DNA of 8,691 nt from Deltaproteobacteria bacterium. Lineage in GTDB: Bacteria > Desulfobacterota > DSM-4660 > Desulfatiglandales > HGW-15. Location of the stretch: positions 1 through 8,691 of the forward strand of contig JAFGIC010000432.1 of NCBI GenBank assembly GCA_016929815.1, in the 5' to 3' direction. The position numbers and the translations under genes are program-made. A model generated the notes under the pieces. It was given only the letters and a program-made list of their open reading frames with translations. It was not told the DNA's origin and did not search any database. Below are positions 1-5,650 of the stretch, one piece after another; position 1 is the first letter of the stretch, and each line of letters begins with the position of its first letter.

Positions 1-316
1 CCGGAGGGCTTACGCTTTCGTTCTTGAAATAGATATGTGCTGGCGTTCCAAGGGCCTTTTCAAGGGCCACTGCGCGTGTAAGAGGAGTAGGCCGCCATAT
101 GCTGAAGACCTTAAGCACATCTTCCGGGATGGTTATCCATCTCTCAGTGCTGACCTCCTGTTCAATAAGATTCATCGGGAATACCGGGGCGAGTGCGTCC
201 GGGCTGACGGGTTTTCCATCGGGACCGAGGGGGGGATTCAACTTGATGTCCGCCAGAATGTTGTACCACTGACGGGGCATTTCGTCTGGGCTTAAATTGA
301 CTGTTTGTGTCTGCAT
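1..316 (-). CDS. trpB2: TrpB-like pyridoxal-phosphate enzyme (TrpB2 type), N-terminal part
   Basis: About 105 residues of the N-terminus are present; the gene continues beyond the left edge. The translation begins MQTQTVNLSPDEMP and includes RPTPLTRAVALEKALGTPA followed by IYFKNESVSPPG. This is the substrate- and PLP-entry region typical of the TrpB2 branch, the longer tryptophan synthase beta-like family, which makes tryptophan from indole and serine. TrpB2 proteins are usually about 430-450 residues, so roughly a quarter is visible. The PLP lysine (expected in the SHKxN motif immediately after the visible end) lies outside the window. The start is set by an AGGAGGT site at 326-332, nine bases before the ATG, and a good promoter lies upstream on the same strand. 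It is transcribed divergently from the exported-protein cluster. The assignment to TrpB2 rather than classical TrpB rests on the N-terminal motif pattern as remembered. Confidence 0.9.
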   Translation of the reverse strand, partial: MQTQTVNLSPDEMPRQWYNILADIKLNPPLGPDGKPVSPDALAPVFPMNLIEQEVSTERWITIPEDVLKVFSIWRPTPLTRAVALEKALGTPAHIYFKNESVSPP

Positions 317-427
317 TATGCTGCGACCTCCTTTTTAACTTGTTTTGCTTTTAAAGATAATCCTTTTTGATAAGGCGTCTTTAACCGAAAACGGGGAAAA
401 GACTTCTAATAATTAACTAAGTCTTGC

Positions 428-456
428 AGTATAGGAAAATGATGAAGATATGTCAA
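428..456 (-). promoter_or_regulatory. sigma-70 promoter for trpB2
   Basis: On the minus strand a perfect TTGACA (-35, plus coordinates 451-456) is followed after exactly 17 bases by TATACT (-10, 428-433). Transcription would start near 421, giving a leader of about 105 bases before the trpB2 ATG at 316. The good hexamers and ideal spacing make this the best promoter in the window. Confidence 0.7.
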
Positions 457-515
457 TTCAAAGAATAAGCAGGCCTATGTAATGAATTCGGGCTGTTTCG
501 GGTGATATAAAAAAC

Positions 516-545
516 TTGACAACATCCGGATAGTTTTAATAAATT
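516..545 (+). promoter_or_regulatory. candidate sigma-70 promoter for the exported-protein cluster
   Basis: A perfect TTGACA lies at 516-521. The -10 is less certain: ATAAAT at 539-544 gives 17-base spacing, and TAAATT at 540-545 gives 18. It points toward the hot-dog protein gene at 743 and would leave a leader of about 190 bases. It is back to back with the trpB2 promoter, the two -35 boxes being about 60 bases apart. Confidence 0.5.
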
Positions 546-686
546 TGTTATCGGCATATATACCAAAATAACGGTTTTCGTTTTCACATTGATTAACCCT
601 CTAGCGTTCATAAAAAGGGCGTTTCAAGCATCTAAGCATTCTTCCGGTTTAATTTTTAATTTCAGGCGCATCATCTTTATAAAACA

Positions 687-702
687 AACCATTGCAGTGG
701 TT
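687..702. promoter_or_regulatory. near-palindrome, possible operator or leader hairpin
   Basis: AACCATTGCAGTGGTT is a 16-base palindrome with one imperfect pair, which would be a G-U wobble in RNA. It sits about 40 bases before the start codon of the first cluster gene, so it could be a repressor site or a small leader hairpin. One short palindrome in AT-rich DNA can arise by chance. Confidence 0.2.
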
Positions 703-730
703 AACGTAATCTTAAAAAACAATCATTAAA

Positions 731-737
731 AGGAGGG
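731..737 (+). promoter_or_regulatory. ribosome binding site that fixes the start at ATG 743
   Basis: AGGAGGG lies five bases before ATG 743. An in-frame GTG at 737 overlaps this site and so is an unlikely start. Choosing ATG 743 also places the twin arginine at residues 10-11, as in the two other Tat proteins of the cluster. Confidence 0.8.
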
Positions 738-742
738 TGAAC

Positions 743-2089
743 ATGGTTCAAGTCAAAAATAATCCAGGCAGACGCAACTTTTTGAAGATCAGTTCCATGG
801 CTATTGCCGCTCCCTTGTTTCTGAGGATGAGTAAACTTGTCTCTCTAGCCTCAGCCAAGGCAGCGGTTGCCGGGGACGTTTACAACAGGGCAATGGACAG
901 GATGGTTGAAGGATTCAGGGCTGCTGCAAAAAAGGCGGTCGGATGGGGCAGGGTATCGTCGGGGGGGATGCCCGGCATGGCGAGGTCATCTACGGTTACC
1001 AAAGATGCCTTGATAAACCTTGCTTCCGGTTATGTTACTTACAACCCATTCTGGGTCAATGAGAGCTACGCGGCAAACACCAGGTGGGGTGGGCTTATTG
1101 CATTTCCCGATCTTGAAGGCCTGATTCCCGGGACGAGCAATCTGACTACGGACGCCTATAAGAGTGCCGAATGCGGTTTTGAGCGCCAGTTGTGGCCGGG
1201 CGAGGACTATGAATTCTTAAGGCCCATACGCGTAGGCGATACCTTGAGGGTATGGAACAGGGAGCCGAAACTGATTGAATTGGGGCATCCGGATTTCGAA
1301 GGCGTGCGCGGTGTTGTTAATGTGGAATGCGACTGCGACTACATCAACCAGCGTGCGGAGGTAGTAAGCACATACAAGAACCAGACCGTCCGTTACTGGT
1401 TTCCTAAGGGGGCGCCGGGGACAACATTTATATTGAACCGGTACGGGTTTACAAAAGAGGAAATAGTGCATCTCGACAGACTGGCGCGTAAGGAGAAGGT
1501 GCGCGGGGCGGACATCAGGTACTGGGAGGATGTCAATGTGGGGGACACGACGGATACGGTGGTAATCGGGCCGACCAATATTGCGGACATCTATGCATCC
1601 TCAGGCGGAGGGATGCCGGGCGGAGGTCCAGGGGGCGCAGGGGCGCAGCAAGATGTGCTGCACAAGCTGCTGGAAAAGGAAGGGACGATTGTAAGCGAAT
1701 ACGTGTATTATGAGGGGTCTTACTACAAGGGCGCGGGGAGGCATGCGGATGACATTTCTGCCCGCATGGAAGGCGAGCCAGGGGCCTTTCTGTGGGGAAG
1801 GATGTCGGTACATTCAATGCTTGCCTGTCTGACAAACTGGATAGGGGATGACGCCTTTGTGAGGAAGTTCAGCTGGCGGCACGTGTACCGCACTGTCAAC
1901 GGCGATGCATCCTATGCCATGGGCAAGATAACAAGGAAGTACCGGCAGAACGATGAATACCTGGTTGATATTGCCCTGTGGCAGCAGGACATGAGGGGTT
2001 TTATTGTTGATGCGGCGTTGGCCACCGTAGCCCTGCTGTCCAGGACAGAACCCTATCCTCCTGATGTAACGAGGGAAATCAGTTATTAA
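743..2089 (+). CDS. Tat-exported double hot-dog (MaoC / FAS1-like dehydratase) protein
   Basis: 448 residues. The N-terminus is a Tat signal: GRRNFLK at 9-15, then a hydrophobic stretch and an Ala-rich region to about residue 43. The rest matches two-domain acyl dehydratases of the hot-dog fold. The N-terminal domain (about 85-220) has NPFW, RWGGLIA and FLRPIRVGD. The C-terminal domain (about 258-435) opens with RYWEDVNVGD and has HADD at 334-337 and LTNWIGDD at 363-370. Such proteins normally hydrate or dehydrate acyl-CoA thioesters in the cytoplasm. The classical D-x-N-P-x-H catalytic motif is not intact in the first domain (T-Y-N-P-F-W), so H334 and D336/D337 are the best candidate active-site residues. 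A Gly/Pro-rich insert at about 287-300 interrupts the second domain. It is the first gene of the cluster. The domain assignment is firm; the substrate, and whether it is a CoA ester at all outside the cytoplasm, is unknown. Confidence 0.85.
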   Translation: MVQVKNNPGRRNFLKISSMAIAAPLFLRMSKLVSLASAKAAVAGDVYNRAMDRMVEGFRAAAKKAVGWGRVSSGGMPGMARSSTVTKDALINLASGYVTYNPFWVNESYAANTRWGGLIAFPDLEGLIPGTSNLTTDAYKSAECGFERQLWPGEDYEFLRPIRVGDTLRVWNREPKLIELGHPDFEGVRGVVNVECDCDYINQRAEVVSTYKNQTVRYWFPKGAPGTTFILNRYGFTKEEIVHLDRLARKEKVRGADIRYWEDVNVGDTTDTVVIGPTNIADIYASSGGGMPGGGPGGAGAQQDVLHKLLEKEGTIVSEYVYYEGSYYKGAGRHADDISARMEGEPGAFLWGRMSVHSMLACLTNWIGDDAFVRKFSWRHVYRTVNGDASYAMGKITRKYRQNDEYLVDIALWQQDMRGFIVDAALATVALLSRTEPYPPDVTREISY

Positions 2090-2155
2090 AGGCTGATTGA
2101 GTACCGGTTATGTCGGAGATCCTTCTTAAACATAGTAATCACAAGGAGAAATAAT

Positions 2156-2395
2156 ATGGCAAAATTTAATATAGGAGACAAGGTAAGGATAAAGGACCAG
2201 GAGGGTTGGCCTAAACCGCCGGGATTCAGGTTTGCCGATGCAGAGGGGACCGTGGCGCAGCATGAGTACCCAGATGAGGTGATGGGCGCATATGAGCATC
2301 TTGTCTTTGTCAAGGTGGAAAAGGCCGGAGACAGCGCAAAGGAATATATAGGAAACGGGTTCTGGTTCCTTACGGATCAGGTGGAAAAGAGATAA
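2156..2395 (+). CDS. small SH3-like protein of unknown function
   Basis: 79 residues with no signal peptide or membrane segment. It starts MAKFNIGDKVRIKD and continues with GTVAQHEYPDE, the beta-strand pattern of SH3-like or KOW-type small domains. The GD-x-V-R-I opening also resembles the SH3-like part of the nitrile hydratase beta subunit, but nothing else supports that enzyme here. An AAGGAG site at 2143-2148 precedes the ATG. The gene lies 66 bases after the hot-dog gene and 24 bases before the first cupin gene, so it is probably co-transcribed. It is the only cluster product predicted to stay in the cytoplasm. That would suit a role as a chaperone or assembly partner for the exported enzymes, but this is speculation. 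Confidence 0.75.
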   Translation: MAKFNIGDKVRIKDQEGWPKPPGFRFADAEGTVAQHEYPDEVMGAYEHLVFVKVEKAGDSAKEYIGNGFWFLTDQVEKR

Positions 2396-2419
2396 TAAAT
2401 AATAGAAGGAGGGAAGGAC

Positions 2420-3493
2420 ATGGATTTGCTGAAGAGAAATATGGGAAGGAGGCAGTTTATTGCTGCCGGTTCGCTGGCGATAGGGGCCGGTATGCTTGCA
2501 AGGCCCTCAGATCTCGTTTTTGCAGCAAATGTACCGTCACAGGACGCGCAAGGTGCAAAGTCCGACGGGACAAAATACGGCAGATACATAACATATGCCG
2601 TAAATAGTGAACCTACAGACCGCGGCATACAAATGTTCCCAGCGGTCCCCGACTTACCTGGCTTTTCGACGCTTATCAGCGGCAGAATGCCACCCCCAGG
2701 ACCTATGCCCGGCCACGACGCGCCGGAGAAGCATGACAATGAAATAGAGTACCTTATTCATCTTGGAAATGATCCTGATGATCCCTTGGACCTGGGCGCG
2801 GATGTGGATTTTTTCATGGGCAAGGGCAAATGGCTGGAGAGGTATGCAATTAACAAATCCACAGCGGTTTATCTGCCAAACGGGATGTGGCATTGCCCGT
2901 GGAAGATTAAAAAGATCCGTACAGAGATGACCTGGGTGAATGTCCGCATAGGGTCGGGTAAGACCGGAGGCGGCGGTCCTCCTCCTGACGCACAGGGAGG
3001 GGCGCCCGGAGGCGCTCAGGGTGGAATGCCTGAGGTTGAGGGATTGAGCGAGGCGGAAAAGTCAAAGGCAAAGACGAGCAATTACATATTCGATAAATAC
3101 CTATTGTCAGGCGTCCCGAAGGAGATGAAGGATCCCAAGGGCGGCAAATGGATCGCCTATACCGATTGCACAAAGATAGCAGGAGGCGCCCTGACGCGTA
3201 TAATAAGGTACAATCCCAAGGAAGCGCCCTATACGATTATCGATAGCCAGACACACGAATATGGCACGCTCTTTCTTTTCCACAGCACGGATTTAAAGGA
3301 CTGCACCGACCTCGGAGCTGAGATCGAGCTGTGCATGGGCCCGGAGAAGGAAAAACACACACTTAATAAGTCCGCATTAGTTTATGTCCCGGCCAATACG
3401 GTTCATGGTCCTATTAGAGTAACAAATGCAAGCAAGCCCTTCAATTTTCTGGAGATAGTTGCGGGGCCGGAACTTCCCGGGGCCGTATATTGA
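2420..3493 (+). CDS. Tat-exported two-domain cupin (bicupin 1)
   Basis: 357 residues. A Tat signal opens the protein (GRRQF at 9-13, then a hydrophobic stretch, cleavage likely near FAA at 34-36). Two cupin-like halves follow. Half one (about 85-175) has candidate metal ligands H99, H105 and E110, then the PxGxxH motif ending in H158, and the segment DLGAD at 124-128. Half two (about 255-350) has H279 and E280, a DLGAE segment, and H329 in a PANTVH motif. The repeated pattern (D-L-G-A, N-K-S-x-x-V-Y-x-P, H near the end) shows an internal duplication. A Gly/Pro/Gln-rich linker at about 180-204 joins the halves. Cupins bind Fe, Mn or other metals and may be enzymes or binding proteins; Tat export fits a protein folded with its metal before transport. 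AAGGAGGG at 2406-2413 sets the start. It is paralogous to the product of the gene at 4355. Substrate unknown. Confidence 0.85.
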   Translation: MDLLKRNMGRRQFIAAGSLAIGAGMLARPSDLVFAANVPSQDAQGAKSDGTKYGRYITYAVNSEPTDRGIQMFPAVPDLPGFSTLISGRMPPPGPMPGHDAPEKHDNEIEYLIHLGNDPDDPLDLGADVDFFMGKGKWLERYAINKSTAVYLPNGMWHCPWKIKKIRTEMTWVNVRIGSGKTGGGGPPPDAQGGAPGGAQGGMPEVEGLSEAEKSKAKTSNYIFDKYLLSGVPKEMKDPKGGKWIAYTDCTKIAGGALTRIIRYNPKEAPYTIIDSQTHEYGTLFLFHSTDLKDCTDLGAEIELCMGPEKEKHTLNKSALVYVPANTVHGPIRVTNASKPFNFLEIVAGPELPGAVY

Positions 3494-3537
3494 TAGTTGA
3501 TCAGGTTAAGCGATATAACTTAAACATGATATGCCAA

Positions 3538-3611
3538 GGTCCGTTCGGTGATTGAACCCTGCAAAACAATTTAAAATGATACTTTTGCAGGGTACGGTCG
3601 CTGAACGGGCC
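3538..3611 (+). terminator. long imperfect hairpin followed by a T-run; terminator or attenuator
   Basis: Arms 3538-3566 and 3583-3611 pair over 29 positions with a 16-base loop. There is a single A-A mismatch and several pairs that need G-U wobble in RNA. The nine loop-proximal base pairs (CCCTGCAAAA against TTTTGCAGGG) are perfect. GTTTTGG follows directly. This is longer than ordinary intrinsic terminators and could also be a small palindromic mobile repeat. It may lower expression of the downstream lipoprotein and bicupin 2 genes relative to the first three. Confidence 0.6.
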
Positions 3612-3614
3612 GTT

Positions 3615-3655
3615 TTGGTTTATACCTTATTGTATTTATAATATTTTAATATAAT
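3615..3655 (+). promoter_or_regulatory. possible internal promoter before the lipoprotein gene
   Basis: Two perfect TATAAT hexamers lie at 3637-3642 and 3650-3655, directly after the long hairpin. Only a weak -35 (TTGGTT, 3615-3620, 16-base spacing) fits the first. The stretch is extremely AT-rich, so one or both may be chance. If real, the lipoprotein and bicupin 2 genes would form a second transcription unit. Confidence 0.35.
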
Positions 3656-3705
3656 AACTCATACAGATAATAAGGGATAGCCCTAATCTTATCAGGAGGT
3701 GAAAC

Positions 3706-4326
3706 ATGAAAGGAATAATCGGATATTCAGCTTTTTGTATAATGATCCTTGTTGCAGGGTGTGCTTTTTTTTCGGGATGCACAGACAATACAGCACAGAA
3801 CCGGGAGATGCTGCAAGCCATAGAAGACCTTAAGAAGGAGGTCCAGACCATGAAGGATGTGGAGGCTATTAAACAGCTGCACATCAGGTATGTCAACGAT
3901 CTTACTTACGGCGAGTGGGATGATATTGTCGAGTGCTTTGCCGAGGACGCGGTCCTGGCTGTCATGATGGGCCAGGAGCCCACAACAGGAAAGGAGAAAA
4001 TACGGGATATCTTTATGAATCAGGTGGCGAAATCGGATAAACACACAGGCAGTGAGGCCAATATGACCCTTCACCCTCTTGTAACTGTTGACGGCGATAC
4101 CGCCAAATCCAACTGGGTGATATATTTCATTACCCAGCCTGATAAAGAAAAGGAGGCTGTTCAGGTGCTTCAGGGCATATATGACTGTGAGTACAAGAGA
4201 GAAATCGGGGAATGGAAGATCAGCTATATCAAGTGGACGCCCCGGTTCGCATTAGGACCCCAGATAAGCGATCAGGCTGGCGGTCCTCCGGGAGAGACCC
4301 CTGCCGGACAGTCAGCTCCGAAATAG
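3706..4326 (+). CDS. lipoprotein with an NTF2/SnoaL-like domain
   Basis: 206 residues. A short signal peptide ends in the lipobox L-V-A-G-C with Cys19 as the lipidated residue. The +2 residue is Ala, so outer-membrane sorting is expected if the cell is Gram-negative. A charged helix (about 34-50) leads into an NTF2-like cone domain (about 50-182). The pattern DVEAIKQLHIRYV, then GEWDDIVECFAEDA, MTLHPLVTVDGDTA and a C-terminal EWKISY strand is typical of SnoaL-like cyclases and dehydratases. H123 sits where scytalone-dehydratase-like relatives have a functional His, but a full catalytic set cannot be confirmed by eye. The tail (189-206) is Gly/Pro-rich. AGGAGGT at 3694-3700 sets the start. The gene is 28 bases from bicupin 2 and surely co-transcribed with it. 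It could be an enzyme or a ligand-binding protein held at the membrane. Confidence 0.85.
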   Translation: MKGIIGYSAFCIMILVAGCAFFSGCTDNTAQNREMLQAIEDLKKEVQTMKDVEAIKQLHIRYVNDLTYGEWDDIVECFAEDAVLAVMMGQEPTTGKEKIRDIFMNQVAKSDKHTGSEANMTLHPLVTVDGDTAKSNWVIYFITQPDKEKEAVQVLQGIYDCEYKREIGEWKISYIKWTPRFALGPQISDQAGGPPGETPAGQSAPK

Positions 4327-4341
4327 GATAATGTAATTTAA

Positions 4342-4347
4342 AGGAGG
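4342..4347 (+). promoter_or_regulatory. ribosome binding site that fixes the start at ATG 4355
   Basis: AGGAGG lies seven bases before ATG 4355. An adjacent in-frame GTG at 4352 is possible but four bases from the site. ATG 4355 again places the twin arginine at residues 10-11, matching the paralogue. Confidence 0.7.
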
Positions 4348-4354
4348 AAGGGTG

Positions 4355-5425
4355 ATGAAGATTTTTAGCGACAATATTGGGAGAAGAAGGTTTATATCAT
4401 TAAGTTCAATGGCATTAGGCGCAGGTATAATTGCAAATCAATCGGACCTGGTTTTTGCCGCCGAGGGATCGCATCAGGGAGGGCCGTCCCAGGGACAGGG
4501 TGGAACTTCGCCTGGAGGAGGGGGCACTGCATCTGCCCAGGCAAAAGATGACGGTACAAAATACGGCAAATACATTGTGCTTTCTCAAAAAAGCGGGCCC
4601 AACGAACGCGGCAGCATCCCTGTTGTGGCCACACTGGGCAACGCGATACCGGGATGCGACTCCATGGCACTTATCGGGAGGATGCCTGCCAAAGGCTCCA
4701 TGACCGGACACGACTCATGGGAGAGGCATGATGCGCCTGAATACCTTATCCACTTGGGCAATGATCCGGATGACCCCATGGACCTGGGCGCGGACGCGGA
4801 GATATACCTGGGAAAGGGAAGATGGAGAGAAAGGTACGCATTCAATAAGACTACAGCGGTCTATCTGCCCGCCGGTTTGCCACATTGCCCGTGGCATGTC
4901 AGTAATATCAGAAAAAATATGACATTTGTAAACCTTATGGTAGGAAGGACATGGTGGGGAGACAATGACCAGTCCACAGAGGTGTTAAGCAAAGAGGAAC
5001 TGGCAAAGGCAAAGATAAGCGGATATATATTTGATAAATACATGTTGTCGGGCGTTGGAAAAGATGTGAAAGATCCTAAAGGCGGTAAGATGCTGGCCTG
5101 TACGGATAGCACAAAGATAGCCTCCGCGCCGCTGACACGAATAATCAGATACAATCCCGAAGGGGCGCCCTATTCAATCTTCGACACACAGACACATGAA
5201 TATGCAACGTTTATTATTTTCCTGGGTATGGATGAGGACGACGCCAGCGTCCTCGGTGCAGATGTGGAGCTGTGCATGGGCGAGGAAAAGGAGAGACATG
5301 CCTTCAATAAGTCGGCCCTGGTCTGGGTGCCGCCAAATCTTAAGCATGGCCCATTGAAGGTTACAAAGGCGACCAAGCCTTTTAACTTCCTGGAGGTTGT
5401 GCTGGGTCCCGAATTGCCGGCATGA
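4355..5425 (+). CDS. Tat-exported two-domain cupin (bicupin 2), paralogue of bicupin 1
   Basis: 356 residues. The Tat signal has GRRRFIS at 9-15 and the shared SDLVFAA end at 30-36. Half one of the bicupin (about 103-196) has H119, H125 and E129 and ends its PAGLPH motif at H177. Half two (about 258-352) has H281 and E282 and H331. Long blocks match bicupin 1 almost unchanged (YLIHLGNDPDDP, LTRIIRYNP, TKPFNFLE or its equivalent), so the two arose by duplication. Differences: the HxxxE spacing is one residue shorter here than in bicupin 1 (H-x3-E against H-x4-E). The Gly-rich stretch lies after the signal (about 38-63), and the linker between halves is not Gly-rich. It is the last gene of the cluster, followed by a GC-rich hairpin. 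Metal and ligand are unknown; the two copies may bind different ligands or form a heteromer. Confidence 0.85.
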   Translation: MKIFSDNIGRRRFISLSSMALGAGIIANQSDLVFAAEGSHQGGPSQGQGGTSPGGGGTASAQAKDDGTKYGKYIVLSQKSGPNERGSIPVVATLGNAIPGCDSMALIGRMPAKGSMTGHDSWERHDAPEYLIHLGNDPDDPMDLGADAEIYLGKGRWRERYAFNKTTAVYLPAGLPHCPWHVSNIRKNMTFVNLMVGRTWWGDNDQSTEVLSKEELAKAKISGYIFDKYMLSGVGKDVKDPKGGKMLACTDSTKIASAPLTRIIRYNPEGAPYSIFDTQTHEYATFIIFLGMDEDDASVLGADVELCMGEEKERHAFNKSALVWVPPNLKHGPLKVTKATKPFNFLEVVLGPELPA

Positions 5426-5650
5426 TCTGTTTATTAACATGAACTCAAAAGCGCCCGGCAACCCGGGCGCTATAACATAGTTAGAATAAAAATTCCCTCC
5501 ACAGATTTCAATCTTTTTCCATTGACTTTATTAGGGATATGTTGTTTTTTTATTGCTGCCTATATCGTTTTTGCCTCATGAACTGGATTTTAATTGATCA
5601 TTTTGATACTTCTCTGATCTGTCGTTAAAACTGAACCGCTTAATGGATAT
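5426..5650. other. intergenic region before hsdM
   Basis: 225 bases. Apart from the hairpin at 5450-5471 it is AT-rich and non-coding. A TTGACT at 5522-5527 could be a -35 box, but no well-spaced -10 follows, so no promoter is called. It marks the border between the exported-protein cluster and the restriction locus. Confidence 0.6.
5450..5471 (+). terminator. GC-rich hairpin closing the exported-protein cluster
   Basis: A perfect 9-bp stem (AGCGCCCGG against CCGGGCGCT) with a CAAC tetraloop lies 24 bases after the bicupin 2 stop. On the plus strand no T-run follows. On the minus strand the stem is followed by TTTT, so it is a better terminator in that direction, although no minus-strand gene is seen upstream of it. 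It probably acts as a weak or Rho-assisted terminator or a 3'-end stabiliser. Confidence 0.6.

Larger units (their letters stand above)
317..742. other. divergent intergenic region between trpB2 and the exported-protein cluster
   Basis: This AT-rich stretch has no credible coding frame on either strand. It holds one sigma-70-like promoter per strand (listed separately). It also holds a small inverted repeat at 401-423 (GACTT...AAGTC), overlapping the predicted trpB2 transcription start, and a near-palindrome at 687-702. The leader of the plus-strand cluster would be about 190 bases long. I see no clear riboswitch, T-box or terminator-antiterminator structure in either leader. Confidence 0.7.

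Noticed and set aside
35..295. Open frame on the plus strand at the left edge
   Set aside because: It lies antisense to the well-supported trpB2 reading frame and its translation has no family-like pattern.
1533..1835. Minus-strand open frames within the hot-dog gene
   Set aside because: They are Pro/Arg/Cys-rich shadows of a GC-rich coding frame with no ribosome-binding site or recognisable motif.
2086..2313. Minus-strand open frame across the SH3-like gene
   Set aside because: It overlaps a small gene with a good ribosome-binding site and operon spacing, and it has none itself.
2156..2395. Nitrile hydratase beta subunit or activator
   Set aside because: Only the short GDKVRI-type SH3-like pattern is shared; no alpha subunit or cobalt/iron Cys motif is nearby.
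5450..5471. Hairpin as evidence for a hidden minus-strand gene ending here
   Set aside because: The T-run is on the minus-strand side, but no credible minus-strand gene lies at 5472-5650 or within hsdM.
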